Shown here piece after piece: positions 1-13,881 of a stretch of 64,000 nucleotides of DNA (the stretch's first letter is position 1; each line of letters begins with the position of its first letter). The DNA lies in the NCBI RefSeq assembly GCF_014836675.1, contig NZ_JACSQK010000002.1, positions 434,001 to 498,000 of the forward strand. Direction: 5' to 3'. This stretch comes from Comamonas avium. GTDB taxonomy: Bacteria; Pseudomonadota; Gammaproteobacteria; Burkholderiales; Burkholderiaceae_C. The translations under genes and the position numbers were made by a program. The notes under the pieces were generated by a model, which ran no database searches, had not been told where the DNA came from, and worked only from the letters and a program-made list of their open reading frames with translations.

Positions 1-44
1 CTACGCCGGTTGAGTTGGAATTCTCTCAAGTCGAAAAAACTTGA
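1..44 (+). CDS. nusG: NusG C-terminal end (partial)
   Basis: Reading from base 3, the first codons give TPVELEFSQVEKT followed by TGA at 42-44. This is the usual last stretch of the NusG KOW domain. NusG is the transcription elongation and termination factor that bridges RNA polymerase to Rho or to the ribosome. Its position directly before rplK is the standard secE-nusG-rplKAJL-rpoBC order. Only about 14 codons are inside the window, so the call rests on this short match and on gene order. Confidence 0.8.
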   Translation, partial: TPVELEFSQVEKT

Positions 45-139
45 GATACGTTTTTAGTCCCGCGTATTGAAACAAAGGGGCTGTAATCACGGGGAGCTGC
101 ACTTTGCTGTGTAGCGTTACTACCCGTTAGGAGCTAAAA

Positions 140-571
140 ATGGCGAAAAAAATCGTCGGCTTCATCAAGCTGCAAGTGCCAGCTGGTAAGGCCAACCCAT
201 CCCCTCCAATCGGTCCTGCGCTGGGTCAGCGCGGCCTGAATATCATGGAGTTCTGCAAGGCATTCAATGCGCAGACTCAAGGTGTTGAGCCAGGTCTGCC
301 TTTGCCAGTGGTGATCACTGCTTTTGCTGACAAGAGCTTTACATTCGTTATCAAGACGCCTCCAGCAACTGTGCTGATCAAGAAGGCAATCAAGTTGGAT
401 AAGGGTTCTTCGAATCCTTTGAAGGCTAAGGTTGGCAAGATCACCCGCGCTCAGCTGGAAGAGATCGCTAACACCAAGATGAAGGACATGAACGCTGCTA
501 ACGTTGACGCTGCTGTGCGTACGCTGGCTGGTTCTGCTCGTTCGATGGGTGTGATCGTGGAGGGTTTGTAA
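140..571 (+). CDS. rplK: 50S ribosomal protein L11
   Basis: 143 residues, the normal size for bacterial L11. It begins [20 protein letters not shown], with the proline-rich N-terminal stretch [20 protein letters not shown] that contacts the L7/L12 stalk region and release factors. The C-terminal half binds the GTPase-associated 23S rRNA. An AGGAG-type ribosome binding site lies just before the ATG. It follows nusG by 95 bases and is separated from rplA by a single base, so the pair is translationally coupled. Expected to be co-transcribed from an upstream promoter outside the window. Confidence 0.98.
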   Translation: MAKKIVGFIKLQVPAGKANPSPPIGPALGQRGLNIMEFCKAFNAQTQGVEPGLPLPVVITAFADKSFTFVIKTPPATVLIKKAIKLDKGSSNPLKAKVGKITRAQLEEIANTKMKDMNAANVDAAVRTLAGSARSMGVIVEGL

Positions 572-572
572 A

Positions 573-1268
573 ATGGCCAAGTTGACCAAGAAGCAAAAAG
601 CCCTGCAGGGCAAGGTGGACTCCACCAAGCTGTACGCATTCCCTGAAGCTGTGGCTTTGGTGAAGGAAGCCGCTACTGCCAAGTTCGATGAATCCATCGA
701 CGTGGCTGTTCAGTTGGGCGTTGATGCCAAGAAGTCGGACCAAGTGGTGCGCGGCGCTGTTGTGCTGCCTCACGGTACTGGTAAGACGACTCGCGTTGCT
801 GTGTTCGCTCAAGGTGCTAAGGCTGAAGAGGCCAAGGCCGCTGGCGCAGACATCGTTGGTATGGATGATTTGGCTGCGATGGTTAAGGCTGGCGACATGC
901 CTTTCGACATCGTGATCGCTGCTCCAGATGCTATGCGCATCGTGGGTCAGTTGGGTCAAATCTTGGGCCCACGCGGTCTGATGCCTAACCCTAAGGTTGG
1001 CACTGTGACTCCTGACGTTGCTACGGCTGTGAAGAACGCCAAGGCAGGTCAAGTGCAGTATCGCGTTGACAAGGCCGGTATCATTCATTCGACCATTGGC
1101 CGTCGTTCGTTTGACAACGATAAGCTGCAAGCCAACTTGGCTGCGCTGATTGATGCTCTGAACAAGTCGAAGCCAGCAACTAGCAAGGGTCTGTACCTGC
1201 GCAAGGTGGCTGTATCCTCCACCATGGGTGTGGGTGTTCGCGTTGAGACACAATCCATCGCAGCTTAA
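573..1268 (+). CDS. rplA: 50S ribosomal protein L1
   Basis: 231 residues, typical L1 length. Family signatures are visible: [19 protein letters not shown] near residue 65, and the glycine-rich [17 protein letters not shown] near residue 130. L1 binds 23S rRNA at the mobile L1 stalk next to the E site and in many bacteria represses its own rplK-rplA mRNA. The start codon is one base after the rplK stop, pointing to translational coupling. A G-U-containing hairpin at 1281-1306 follows the stop and may mark the 3' end of part of the transcripts. Confidence 0.98.
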   Translation: MAKLTKKQKALQGKVDSTKLYAFPEAVALVKEAATAKFDESIDVAVQLGVDAKKSDQVVRGAVVLPHGTGKTTRVAVFAQGAKAEEAKAAGADIVGMDDLAAMVKAGDMPFDIVIAAPDAMRIVGQLGQILGPRGLMPNPKVGTVTPDVATAVKNAKAGQVQYRVDKAGIIHSTIGRRSFDNDKLQANLAALIDALNKSKPATSKGLYLRKVAVSSTMGVGVRVETQSIAA

Positions 1269-1499
1269 TTGCTAAAATCTTTAGCTCGCCAGAAATGGCG
1301 GGCTAATGTGGTGGGCTGAATGCGTTGCTTGGCAGCGTCTTCAGGTCATCCAAGACCGCTGGTGTGGCTTGCCACTTAATACTTCCAGCGCAGATGGCGA
1401 TCCCGCTGCAGATGGATAAATGTCCTTCTAACAGTTGGTCGCTGCAATAAGAGCGCACACAAAGGGAATTCTCTGCGTGTGCATTTTAAGGAGTAGACC
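1269..1499 (+). promoter_or_regulatory. rplA-rplJ intergenic leader (L10-type leader region)
   Basis: This 231-base gap has no reading frame of note. It contains a hairpin right after rplA (TTAGCTCGCC / GGCGGGCTAA, 1281-1306) with no following T run. A second short hairpin (GCACAC 1455-1460 with GTGTGC 1477-1482) lies directly before the rplJ ribosome binding site AAGGAG. In Escherichia coli and many other bacteria the L10-L12 complex binds a structured leader here and represses rplJL translation. The location and structure fit that role, but I have not shown the L10-binding fold itself. Confidence 0.5.
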
Positions 1500-2024
1500 T
1501 TGAGTCTGAATCGCAGTGAGAAAGAAGCGGTCATCGTTGAAGTGACCAGCCTCGCCGCTAAAGCTCAAACGCTTGTGATCGCGGAATACCGTGGCATCAC
1601 GGTCGCCGACATGACCAAACTGCGTGCTGATGCTCGCAGCAAGGGTGTGAGCCTGAGCGTGTTGAAGAACACGCTGGCCCGCCGTGCTGTCGCTGGTAGC
1701 GCGTTTGAAATTGTGGCTGACCAGATGACTGGTCCTCTGATCTATGGCTTCTCTGAAGACGCAGTGGCTGCCGCTAAGGTGGTGGCCGACTTCGCGAAGA
1801 CCAACGACAAGTTGGTAATTCGCGGTGGCGCTTTCGGTGGCAAAGCCCTGGACGTGGACGGTGTGAAGCAGTTGGCAAACATTCCTTCCAAGGAAGTTCT
1901 GCTGGCGCAAGTGTGCGGCTTGCTGATGTCCCCCATGTCGCGTACAGCCGTTGTGCTGGGCGCTCTGGCGGCTCAGAAGAGCGAAGGCTCTGCCGAAGTG
2001 GCAGCCGAAACAGCCGAAGCCTAA
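1500..2024 (+). CDS. rplJ: 50S ribosomal protein L10
   Basis: 174 residues, beginning [20 protein letters not shown] from a TTG codon. TTG is preferred because AAGGAG lies 8 bases upstream and the N-terminus matches the family from the first residue, whereas no in-frame ATG gives a full-length protein. L10 anchors the L7/L12 dimers to the ribosome at the base of the stalk and, with L12, autoregulates its mRNA. The long C-terminal helix that binds L7/L12 dimers is the alanine- and valine-rich tail. It is followed after 36 bases by rplL. Confidence 0.97.
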   Translation: MSLNRSEKEAVIVEVTSLAAKAQTLVIAEYRGITVADMTKLRADARSKGVSLSVLKNTLARRAVAGSAFEIVADQMTGPLIYGFSEDAVAAAKVVADFAKTNDKLVIRGGAFGGKALDVDGVKQLANIPSKEVLLAQVCGLLMSPMSRTAVVLGALAAQKSEGSAEVAAETAEA

Positions 2025-2060
2025 GCGCTCGGCAAACCAACAAATTTGTTAGGAAATCAA

Positions 2061-2435
2061 ATGGCATTCGATAAAGACGCATTCTTGACCGCCCTGGACA
2101 GCATGACTGTTCTGGAACTGAACGACCTGGTTAAGGCAATTGAAGAGAAGTTTGGCGTGAGCGCAGCTGCTATGGCCGCTCCTGCTGCTGCTGGCGGCGG
2201 TGCTGCTGCTGCTGCTGAAGAAAAGACCGACTTCAACGTCGTTCTGACTGAAGCTGGCGCAAACAAGGTTTCCGTGATTAAGGCTGTGCGTGAAATCACT
2301 GGCCTGGGTCTGAAGGAAGCTAAGGATCTGGTTGACGGCGCTCCTAAGGTTGTTAAGGAAGCCGCTCCTAAGGCTGACGCTGAAGCTGCTGTGAAGAAGC
2401 TGATCGAAGCTGGTGCAAAGGCTGAACTGAAGTAA
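2061..2435 (+). CDS. rplL: 50S ribosomal protein L7/L12
   Basis: 124 residues. Structure is classic: N-terminal dimerisation helices ([20 protein letters not shown]), an alanine/glycine-rich hinge around residues 35-52, and a C-terminal domain with [20 protein letters not shown] and [20 protein letters not shown] that recruits translation GTPases. The ATG at 2061 is chosen over an in-frame TTG at 2046 because AGGAA precedes it and the family starts here. Present in multiple copies per ribosome, so it is normally made in excess over L10 and over RpoB. The hairpin after it (2451-2482) may help create the excess over RpoB. Confidence 0.97.
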   Translation: MAFDKDAFLTALDSMTVLELNDLVKAIEEKFGVSAAAMAAPAAAGGGAAAAAEEKTDFNVVLTEAGANKVSVIKAVREITGLGLKEAKDLVDGAPKVVKEAAPKADAEAAVKKLIEAGAKAELK

Positions 2436-2450
2436 TTCAGTCCAATCCTG

Positions 2451-2482
2451 AGGCTGGAGTGTCTGAAAAGGCACTCCAGCCT
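2451..2482 (+). terminator. rplL-rpoB intergenic hairpin (likely attenuator)
   Basis: A perfect 11-base-pair stem: AGGCTGGAGTG at 2451-2461 pairs with CACTCCAGCCT at 2472-2482 around a 10-base loop. Only two T residues follow, so termination should be partial. A partial attenuator between rplL and rpoB is well known in Escherichia coli, where it lowers rpoBC expression relative to the ribosomal genes. The same role is inferred here from position and structure. Confidence 0.7.
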
Positions 2483-2717
2483 TTGGCGCTTGTGGATATG
2501 ACTTTTAGAGCACACCAGAAAGCCGTGTTATTTAACGGTTTTCTAGTGTCTTCTGACAACCCGACAGCAGAAGACGCCTTGGTTCGGGCGATGTGCAATG
2601 CACCGCCGTCAGCCATGGTTGGTAGTGGCCAACCGCCAAGCCGGCAAAAAAGCGCTCGCCCATTTGCTGGACCGTGTCGTCGCAGACCCAGGACTCATGT
2701 CTTTGCCCGGAGATCTC

Positions 2718-6830
<4,113 letters not shown>

Positions 6831-6953
6831 GGCCTTATAAAAAAGTAAGCAGCCATCGCTGATAAGCAAAGGATTTACGCATGATTGAATACGGAAATCA
6901 GCGCAAATACAGCGATGGCAGCTATTAATTTGGATGAAAAGGGAAAGAGTTAC

Positions 6954-9900
6954 ATGAAATCGCTACTCGACCTGTTCAAGCAATTCACGCCGGATGAGCA
7001 TTTCGATGCCATCAAGATCGGCATGGCTTCGCCCGAGAAAATTCGTTCGTGGTCTTTCGGTGAAGTTAAGAAGCCAGAGACCATCAACTACCGCACGTTC
7101 AAGCCCGAACGCGACGGCCTGTTTTGCGCCAAGATCTTTGGTCCTATCAAGGACTACGAGTGCCTGTGCGGTAAGTACAAGCGCTTGAAGCACCGCGGCG
7201 TGATCTGCGAGAAGTGCGGCGTTGAAGTCACACAGACCAAGGTTCGCCGCGAACGCATGGGTCACATCGATCTGGCCGCACCTTGCGCCCACATCTGGTT
7301 CCTGAAGTCGCTGCCATCGCGCCTGGGCCTGGTGCTGGATATGACACTGCGCGACATCGAGCGCGTGCTGTACTTTGAAGCATATGTGGTGACCGATCCC
7401 GGCATGACCCCGCTGAAGAAGTTCGGCATCATGACCGAGGACGACTACGACGCTAAGCAGCAAGAATTTGGCTACGACGAATTCACTGCCAAGATGGGCG
7501 CTGAAGGTATCAAGGACCTGCTCGATGGCATTGATATCGACAGCGAAATCGAGCGCCTGCGCGGTGACTTGACCGGTTCTGAAGTCAAGGTCAAGAAAAA
7601 CGCCAAGCGCCTGAAGCTGCTGGAAGCGTTCAAGAAGTCTGGTATCAAGCCCGGCTGGATGGTGCTGGAAGTGCTGCCTGTGCTGCCTCCAGACCTGCGT
7701 CCGCTGGTGCCACTGGACGGTGGCCGTTTTGCTACGTCCGACCTGAATGACCTGTACCGCCGCGTTATTAACCGTAACTCGCGCCTGCGCCGCCTGCTGG
7801 AGCTGAAGGCTCCAGAGATCATTGCTCGCAATGAAAAGCGCATGCTGCAAGAAGCGGTGGATTCGCTGCTGGATAACGGTCGTCGCGGCAAGGCCATGAC
7901 GGGCGCTAACAAGCGTGCCCTGAAGTCTCTGGCCGACATGATCAAGGGTAAGAGCGGTCGCTTCCGCCAGAACTTGCTGGGTAAGCGCGTCGACTACTCC
8001 GGTCGTTCCGTGATTACCGTGGGTCCTTACCTCAAGCTGCACCAGTGCGGTTTGCCCAAGTTGATGGCGCTGGAGCTGTTCAAGCCCTTCATCTTTGCCC
8101 AGCTGGAACAGCGCGGCATTGCGACCACCATCAAGGCTGCCAAGAAAGAAGTCGAATCCGGTACACCCGTGGTTTGGGACATCTTGGAAGAGGTCATCAA
8201 AGAACACCCGATCATGCTCAACCGTGCGCCTACGCTGCACCGTTTGGGTATCCAGGCGTTCGAACCTATCTTGATCGAAGGCAAGGCCATCCAGCTGCAC
8301 CCACTCGTCTGCGCGGCGTTCAACGCTGACTTTGACGGTGACCAGATGGCTGTTCACGTGCCTTTGTCGGTTGAAGCACAGATGGAAGCCCGCACTTTGA
8401 TGCTGGCCTCCAACAACGTGCTGTTCCCCGCTTCGGGCGAGCCTTCCATCGTTCCTTCTCAGGACGTGGTGCTGGGTCTGTATCACGCCACGCGTGACAA
8501 GATCAACGGCAAGGGTGAAGGCATGGTGTTCATGGACACCAACGAAGTGCAACGCGCTTTGGATTCTGGCGAAGCAGAACTGCACGCCAAGATCAGCGTG
8601 CGCCTGCCTGAGTGGACCAAGGACAAGGAAACAGGCGAATTCGTCAAGACCGTGAGCCTGGTGGAAACCACCGTGGGCCGTGCGCTGTTGTCGGAAATTT
8701 TGCCTAAGGGCCTGCCTTTCAGCCACATGAACAAGGCGTTGAAGAAGAAAGAGATCTCCAAGCTGATCAATTCTTCTTTCCGCAAGTGTGGTCTGAAGGC
8801 GACCGTGGTGTTTGCTGACAAGCTGCTGCAAAACGGCTTCCGTCTGTCGACCCACGCGGGCTTCTCGGTGTCGATCGACGACATGCTGGTGCCTCCACAA
8901 AAGGCCGGCATTTTGGCCAATGCCGAATCCGAAGTGAAGGAAATCGAGCAGCAATACGTCTCCGGTCTGGTGACGTCGGGCGAGCGTTACAACAAGGTGG
9001 TGGACATCTGGGGTAAGGCTGGCGACGACGTGTCCAAGGTGATGATGGACCAGTTGAAGGTTGAAAAAACCATCGACCGCCACGGCAACGAAGTGGACCA
9101 AGAGTCGTTCAACGCGATCTACATGATGGCGGACTCGGGTGCTCGAGGCTCGGCCGCTCAGATTCGCCAGTTGGCAGGTATGCGTGGTCTGATGGCCAAG
9201 CCAGACGGCTCGATTATCGAGACGCCTATTACCGCGAACTTCCGCGAAGGCCTGAACGTGTTGCAGTACTTCATCTCGACCCACGGCGCCCGTAAGGGTC
9301 TGGCCGACACGGCGTTGAAGACAGCGAACTCGGGTTACTTGACACGTCGTCTGGTCGATGTGACGCAAGACTTGGTCGTGACCGAGCTCGATTGCGGCAC
9401 CTCCAATGGCGCGCTGATGCGTGCCATCGTTGAAGGCGGTGAAGTGATTGAGTCCTTGCGCGATCGCGTGCTGGGTCGTACCACGGTGGAAGAGGTGCTG
9501 CACCCTGAAAACCGTTCGGTGCTGCTGGCTGCGGGCGTCTTGCTGAACGAAGACATCATTGAAGCGCTGGAAGCTCAGGGCGTAGACGAAATCAAGGTTC
9601 GCACTGCGCTGAACTGCGAAACACGCTACGGCTTGTGCGCCAAGTGCTATGGCCGTGACCTGGGTCGCGGCGGTATGGTGAACCTGGGTGAAGCAGTGGG
9701 TGTGATTGCTGCGCAGTCCATCGGTGAACCCGGTACACAGCTGACCATGCGTACGTTCCACATTGGTGGTGCGGCTTCGCGTGCAGCGGTGGCCTCGAGC
9801 GTTGAAGCCAAGTCCAACGGTGCTGTCAGCTTTAACGCCACCATGCGTTACGTCAGCAACTCCAAGGGTGACCTGGTGGTGATTTCCCGTTCCGGCGAAA

Positions 9901-11159
9901 TCGTGATCAGCGAAAACGGCCGTGAGCGTGAGCGTCACAAGGTCCCTTATGGCGCCATCTTGACCATCAAGCCTGACGAAACCGTCAAGGCCGGCAAGAT
10001 CCTGGCGAACTGGGATCCATTGACCCGCCCGATCATTACCGAATACGCCGGTCAGGTGAAGTTCGAGAATGTGGAAGAAGGCCTGACTGTGGCCAAGCAG
10101 GTGGACGATGTGACCGGTCTGTCGACCCTGGTTGTGATCGACCCCAAGCGCCGCGGTTCTGCCAAGGTGGTACGTCCTCAGGTCAAGCTGATCGACGCCA
10201 ACAACCAAGAAGTCAAGATTCCAGGCACCGATCACTCGGTGACGATTGGCTTCCAGGTGGGCGCGCTGATTCAAGTGCGCGACGGCCAAGAAGTGGGTCC
10301 TGGCGAAGTGCTGGCACGTATCCCTGTTGAAGGTCAGAAGACCCGAGACATTACCGGTGGTCTGCCTCGTGTGGCCGAGCTGTTCGAAGCTCGTACACCC
10401 AAGGACAAGGGCACACTGGCTGAGATGACTGGTACCGTGTCGTTCGGTAAGGAAACCAAGGGCAAGATCCGCCTGCAGATCACCGATCTGGAAGGCAAGG
10501 TCTGGGAAGAGCTGGTTCCTAAGGAGCGCAACATTCTGGTCCACGAAGGCCAGGTGGTGAACAAGGGCGAATCGATTGTGGACGGCCCAGCTGATCCGCA
10601 AGACATTCTGCGTTTGCTGGGTATCGAAGAGCTGGCCCGTTACATCGTGGACGAAGTTCAGGATGTGTACCGTCTGCAAGGCGTGAAGATCAACGACAAG
10701 CACATTGAAGTGATTGTTCGTCAGATGCTGCGTCGCGTGGTGGTCGAGAACACGGGCGAATCCACTTACATCGCTGGCGAGCAAGTGGAGCGTTCGGAAA
10801 TCCTGAACACCAACGAAGCGCTGCAAGCCCAAGGCAAGATCCCTGCCACGTACTCCAACGTGCTGCTGGGTATTACCAAGGCTTCGCTGTCGACCGATTC
10901 GTTCATCTCTGCGGCTTCCTTCCAGGAAACTACCCGCGTGTTGACCGAAGCTGCGATCATGGGCAAGCGCGACGAGTTGCGCGGCCTGAAGGAAAACGTG
11001 ATCGTGGGTCGTCTGATCCCTGCCGGTACAGGCTTGGCTTACCACCAGGCGCGCAAGGCCAAAGATGCCATGGACGACGCAGAGCGCCGTGCCATTGCCG
11101 ACGCTGAAGCCGCTGAAATGGCTGGCGAGGTGAATGCTTCTGAAGACAACGCCGCCTAA
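6954..11159 (+). CDS. rpoC: DNA-directed RNA polymerase subunit beta-prime
   Basis: 1401 residues. The start at 6954 ([20 protein letters not shown]) matches the family, and a purine-rich GGGAAAGAG precedes it; an in-frame ATG at 6885 would add a 23-residue extension foreign to RpoC. Key elements are the N-terminal zinc site [19 protein letters not shown], the catalytic [14 protein letters not shown] that holds the active-site magnesium near residue 460, the trigger-loop region near 930, and a second zinc cluster ([14 protein letters not shown]) near 890. It lies in the same operon as rpoB and ends at the strong terminator at 11194-11233. Confidence 0.98.
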   Translation: MKSLLDLFKQFTPDEHFDAIKIGMASPEKIRSWSFGEVKKPETINYRTFKPERDGLFCAKIFGPIKDYECLCGKYKRLKHRGVICEKCGVEVTQTKVRRERMGHIDLAAPCAHIWFLKSLPSRLGLVLDMTLRDIERVLYFEAYVVTDPGMTPLKKFGIMTEDDYDAKQQEFGYDEFTAKMGAEGIKDLLDGIDIDSEIERLRGDLTGSEVKVKKNAKRLKLLEAFKKSGIKPGWMVLEVLPVLPPDLRPLVPLDGGRFATSDLNDLYRRVINRNSRLRRLLELKAPEIIARNEKRMLQEAVDSLLDNGRRGKAMTGANKRALKSLADMIKGKSGRFRQNLLGKRVDYSGRSVITVGPYLKLHQCGLPKLMALELFKPFIFAQLEQRGIATTIKAAKKEVESGTPVVWDILEEVIKEHPIMLNRAPTLHRLGIQAFEPILIEGKAIQLHPLVCAAFNADFDGDQMAVHVPLSVEAQMEARTLMLASNNVLFPASGEPSIVPSQDVVLGLYHATRDKINGKGEGMVFMDTNEVQRALDSGEAELHAKISVRLPEWTKDKETGEFVKTVSLVETTVGRALLSEILPKGLPFSHMNKALKKKEISKLINSSFRKCGLKATVVFADKLLQNGFRLSTHAGFSVSIDDMLVPPQKAGILANAESEVKEIEQQYVSGLVTSGERYNKVVDIWGKAGDDVSKVMMDQLKVEKTIDRHGNEVDQESFNAIYMMADSGARGSAAQIRQLAGMRGLMAKPDGSIIETPITANFREGLNVLQYFISTHGARKGLADTALKTANSGYLTRRLVDVTQDLVVTELDCGTSNGALMRAIVEGGEVIESLRDRVLGRTTVEEVLHPENRSVLLAAGVLLNEDIIEALEAQGVDEIKVRTALNCETRYGLCAKCYGRDLGRGGMVNLGEAVGVIAAQSIGEPGTQLTMRTFHIGGAASRAAVASSVEAKSNGAVSFNATMRYVSNSKGDLVVISRSGEIVISENGRERERHKVPYGAILTIKPDETVKAGKILANWDPLTRPIITEYAGQVKFENVEEGLTVAKQVDDVTGLSTLVVIDPKRRGSAKVVRPQVKLIDANNQEVKIPGTDHSVTIGFQVGALIQVRDGQEVGPGEVLARIPVEGQKTRDITGGLPRVAELFEARTPKDKGTLAEMTGTVSFGKETKGKIRLQITDLEGKVWEELVPKERNILVHEGQVVNKGESIVDGPADPQDILRLLGIEELARYIVDEVQDVYRLQGVKINDKHIEVIVRQMLRRVVVENTGESTYIAGEQVERSEILNTNEALQAQGKIPATYSNVLLGITKASLSTDSFISAASFQETTRVLTEAAIMGKRDELRGLKENVIVGRLIPAGTGLAYHQARKAKDAMDDAERRAIADAEAAEMAGEVNASEDNAA

Positions 11160-11193
11160 TCGCCGCGTTGCCTGATTAGGCACCATCGCCCTG

Positions 11194-11233
11194 CGCTCCC
11201 TACTTGCCTTATGGTGGGTAGGGAGCGTTTTTA
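11194..11233 (+). terminator. Rho-independent terminator of the rpoBC operon
   Basis: A perfect 10-base-pair stem, CGCTCCCTAC at 11194-11203 with GTAGGGAGCG at 11218-11227, is followed immediately by TTTTTATT. It lies 35 bases after the rpoC stop and is the clear end of the ribosomal/RNA polymerase operon. Confidence 0.93.
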
Positions 11234-11259
11234 TTGGTATTTATCCTGTGTTTTCGACC

Positions 11260-11847
11260 ATGTGGATCTTGTCGCTCGAATGGCTATTGCTCGCGCTGCT
11301 AGTGTTTTGGATCACTGGCGCATGGAAGCGCATGAAACGCATGCGTGCTGCCTGCAAAACGGCCTTTGTCGCTGTGGAGGTGCAATTTGTGCAACTGCTC
11401 GACCTGCTGCGCAGCTGTGCCAACGCACAGTTGCCTGAACAAGAGGTGCAGCAGTCTTCTTTGCAGCACGTCAGGCAGGCACTGCTACCCAGTGCGAACC
11501 TGCTGGAAGCGGCGTTGCACCAGGCGAAGCTACAACCACTGCGACCGGAGACAATTGCAGCGCTGGATAGTGCATGGCAAGGTGTCCAGGTGGCATGGCA
11601 GGCGTATGTGCAACTGCATGGCGCGCAGGCACAAGTGCAGTCGGATGAGCAGCAAGAATGGGAGCTGCGGTGGACGCAATTGATTACCTTGCAAAGCCAC
11701 AGCACAGAGCAGTTCAATACAGCGATTCATGCATACAACGAGGCAATCGCTCAGTTTCCTGCATGTGTCATCGCACGACTTAGTGGCCTGAAACCTGGCC
11801 GAACTTTTCAGAAAGATGCTGCATTGCTGATGCAGCCACCCGCATGA
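11260..11847 (+). CDS. LemA-like membrane-anchored protein
   Basis: About 195 residues. One N-terminal transmembrane helix (WILSLEWLLLALLVFWITGA) is followed by basic residues and a long, mostly helical, glutamine-rich region. The C-terminus FNTAIHAYNEAIAQFPACVI matches the most conserved part of the LemA family (YNxAIxxFPxxxIA). LemA proteins are membrane-anchored helical bundles of unclear function. Neither the ATG at 11260 nor an upstream GTG at 11248 has a good ribosome binding site, so the start is uncertain. The stop overlaps the rsmB start by four bases (ATGA), suggesting an operon. Family assignment is moderate because the N-terminal half is divergent. Confidence 0.75.
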   Translation: MWILSLEWLLLALLVFWITGAWKRMKRMRAACKTAFVAVEVQFVQLLDLLRSCANAQLPEQEVQQSSLQHVRQALLPSANLLEAALHQAKLQPLRPETIAALDSAWQGVQVAWQAYVQLHGAQAQVQSDEQQEWELRWTQLITLQSHSTEQFNTAIHAYNEAIAQFPACVIARLSGLKPGRTFQKDAALLMQPPA

Positions 11848-13226
11848 CGCGAAAGATTTTTCAAAACGATGCTGCTGCAGCGCAGGCTGCAGCACCGATT
11901 CCTTTGTGGCAGCAACTGGCGGCGGTTGCTCAAGCCCTGCAAATGATTTTGTCGGGCCAATCCGGCACAGCAGCTTTGGCCGAAGTACCCGTGCGTTTGC
12001 GCCCCGGTGTGCAGGCATTGCTGTTTCAGGTGCTGCGTCAATTGGGGCGTGCGCAAGCGCTGCGCAGGCAGCTTGCTCCAAAAGCGCCGCCAGCCAAAGT
12101 GGATGCATTGCTGTGCACCGCGCTGGCTTTGGCGTGGGATGCAGATCAGGCACCCTATGAACCCTTTACCCTGGTCAATCAAACCGTAGAAGCAGCCAAG
12201 CGCGGTAGCTTGCTGCGCCAGGCGGGCTTTTTGAATGCATGCTTGCGTCGTTTTTTACGAGAACGTGATGCCTTGGTGGCCGCTACGGACAACGACAGCC
12301 TGGCGCGCTGGAGCCACCCGCAATGGTGGCTGGATCGGCTGAAAAAAGACTACCCCCAAGACTGGCAACGCATTCTGAAAGCCAACAATGCACAGGCTCC
12401 GATGAGCCTGCGAGTGAACCAGCAAAAAACCACGCCACAGCAGTATCAGAAAGCGCTGGCAGCCATAGATATTGAATCCACGCTGTTTGGTCAAAATGGT
12501 GTGCAGCTGGTACGGGCGCAGCATGTGCAAGCGCTGCCAGGCTTTTCAGAAGGTGTGGTTTCGGTGCAGGATGGCGCTGCACAAATGGCAGCACCACTGC
12601 TGCTGCAGGGTCTGGACCTGAGCTTGCCGCTGCAGGTACTGGATGCCTGTGCAGCACCTGGAGGCAAGACCGCGCATTTGCTGGAGTTTGCCGGTGCAAC
12701 TTCACCCCTACAGGTGACCGCTTTGGAAGTGGATGCCCAGCGCAGCGAACGCATCCACGACACCTTGCTGCGCATAGGCCTGCAAGACCATGCCAAGGTC
12801 ATCGTGGCGGATGCCGGGAAACCCTCGCAATGGTGGCAGCAAGCCAACGGCAGCCAGCAATTTGACGCCATCTTGCTGGATGCACCCTGTACCGCGTCTG
12901 GCATTGTGCGCCGCCACCCGGATGTGCGCTGGTTGCGTCGTGAAAGCGATGTGGACCAGCTGGCCGCAATTCAGGCGCAGATCCTGGACGCCTTGTGGCC
13001 GTTGCTCAAAGCAGGTGGACGCTTGTTGTATTGCACTTGCTCTGTCTTTAAAGCCGAAGGGGATGAACAGGTGCAAGCGTTTCTTGCACGCAACACACAG
13101 GCGCAGTTATTGCCGTCACCTGGACATTTAATTCCGGGAATTACGGCGCAAACTGACCTGCTCCCGGACAATGACGCAGGTGACCACGACGGCTTCTTCT
13201 ACGCACTGCTGCAAAAAAACGTCTGA
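11844..13226 (+). CDS. rsmB: 16S rRNA (cytosine(967)-C(5))-methyltransferase RsmB
   Basis: 460 residues. The N-terminal NusB-like helical domain (about residues 1-170) is followed by a Rossmann methyltransferase domain. The SAM-binding motif DACAAPGGKTAHLLE lies near residue 267. The motif IV catalytic region LLDAPCTASGIVRRHPDVRW lies near 345, and the nucleophile motif YCTCSVFKAEGDEQ near 397. The two cysteines in PCTASG and CTCS are the pair used by RNA m5C methyltransferases. The enzyme methylates C967 of 16S rRNA before 30S assembly. It is coupled by ATGA overlap to the LemA-like gene and overlaps the next gene, consistent with one transcript through 16937. Confidence 0.95.
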   Translation: MTRKIFQNDAAAAQAAAPIPLWQQLAAVAQALQMILSGQSGTAALAEVPVRLRPGVQALLFQVLRQLGRAQALRRQLAPKAPPAKVDALLCTALALAWDADQAPYEPFTLVNQTVEAAKRGSLLRQAGFLNACLRRFLRERDALVAATDNDSLARWSHPQWWLDRLKKDYPQDWQRILKANNAQAPMSLRVNQQKTTPQQYQKALAAIDIESTLFGQNGVQLVRAQHVQALPGFSEGVVSVQDGAAQMAAPLLLQGLDLSLPLQVLDACAAPGGKTAHLLEFAGATSPLQVTALEVDAQRSERIHDTLLRIGLQDHAKVIVADAGKPSQWWQQANGSQQFDAILLDAPCTASGIVRRHPDVRWLRRESDVDQLAAIQAQILDALWPLLKAGGRLLYCTCSVFKAEGDEQVQAFLARNTQAQLLPSPGHLIPGITAQTDLLPDNDAGDHDGFFYALLQKNV

Positions 13227-13881
13227 CTCTTTGTCTGCACAAGGAGAGCAGCGCCGTGCTTTGGCGCTAGCGATGGTGGCTGCGGTGGGCGCAGCCACCA
13301 TCACGCCGTGCATTGCGCGTGCGCAAGACGCGGACGCACATGGTTCAGAGCTGATGGACAAGGATGGCAGGTATGGGGTTCAACTGCTGCGCGATGGCGA
13401 TGCGTTGCTGCTGACGACCACCTTGAACTGGTCATTGCCTGATCTGGTGCAGGATGCTTTGCTCAAAGGTATTCCTGTGCACTTCATTGCTGAAGCCGTC
13501 ATGCTGCGCGAGCGCTGGTACTGGAGCGATCAGGAGCTATTGCGGGCTGAACGCTTTATGCGGCTGAGCTACCAGCCATTGACCCGTCGCTGGCGGCTGT
13601 ACACGGGCAGTCAGCCCTTTGAGGGGCAAGGGTTGGGTGTCGCGTTATCCAGCTCTTTTGAAACCTTGCAGGATGCGGTGCAAGCCATGCAGCGCATTGT
13701 GCGTTGGCGGATCGGCCGGACGGCAGATTTGCTCTCCAGCGGCAGTGCCATCTTGCAGCTGCGCTTTCGGATTGATCTCTCGCACTTTCCCAGACCTCTA
13801 CAAATTGGTGTCTTGGGTCGGGCGGATTGGAACTTGCTGGTGACGCACCGCGAGCGTGTGGATTTGAGTCAGTTTCAATGA
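13171..13881 (+). CDS. DUF4390 domain-containing secreted protein
   Basis: Up to 236 residues. A signal peptide is visible (RRALALAMVAAVGAATITPCIARAQ), followed by a domain with NWSLPDLVQDALLKGIPVHF and YQPLTRRWRLYTG, the pattern of DUF4390. The function of this family is unknown; it is regularly found between rsmB and a two-component system in betaproteobacteria. The start is uncertain: ATG 13171 overlaps rsmB by 56 bases and gives a long n-region, while in-frame TTG 13231 or ATG 13273 would shorten it. Its stop overlaps the kinase start by ATGA, so expression of the two is coupled. Confidence 0.85.
   Translation: MTQVTTTASSTHCCKKTSDSLSAQGEQRRALALAMVAAVGAATITPCIARAQDADAHGSELMDKDGRYGVQLLRDGDALLLTTTLNWSLPDLVQDALLKGIPVHFIAEAVMLRERWYWSDQELLRAERFMRLSYQPLTRRWRLYTGSQPFEGQGLGVALSSSFETLQDAVQAMQRIVRWRIGRTADLLSSGSAILQLRFRIDLSHFPRPLQIGVLGRADWNLLVTHRERVDLSQFQ

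Noticed and set aside
2598-2717. N-terminal extension of RpoB from ATG 2598
   Set aside because: RpoB begins [10 protein letters not shown] in this group; the extra 40 residues have no family match and the better ribosome binding site is before 2718.
6885-6953. N-terminal extension of RpoC or small leader peptide
   Set aside because: No ribosome binding site and no conservation signal; RpoC starts at 6954.
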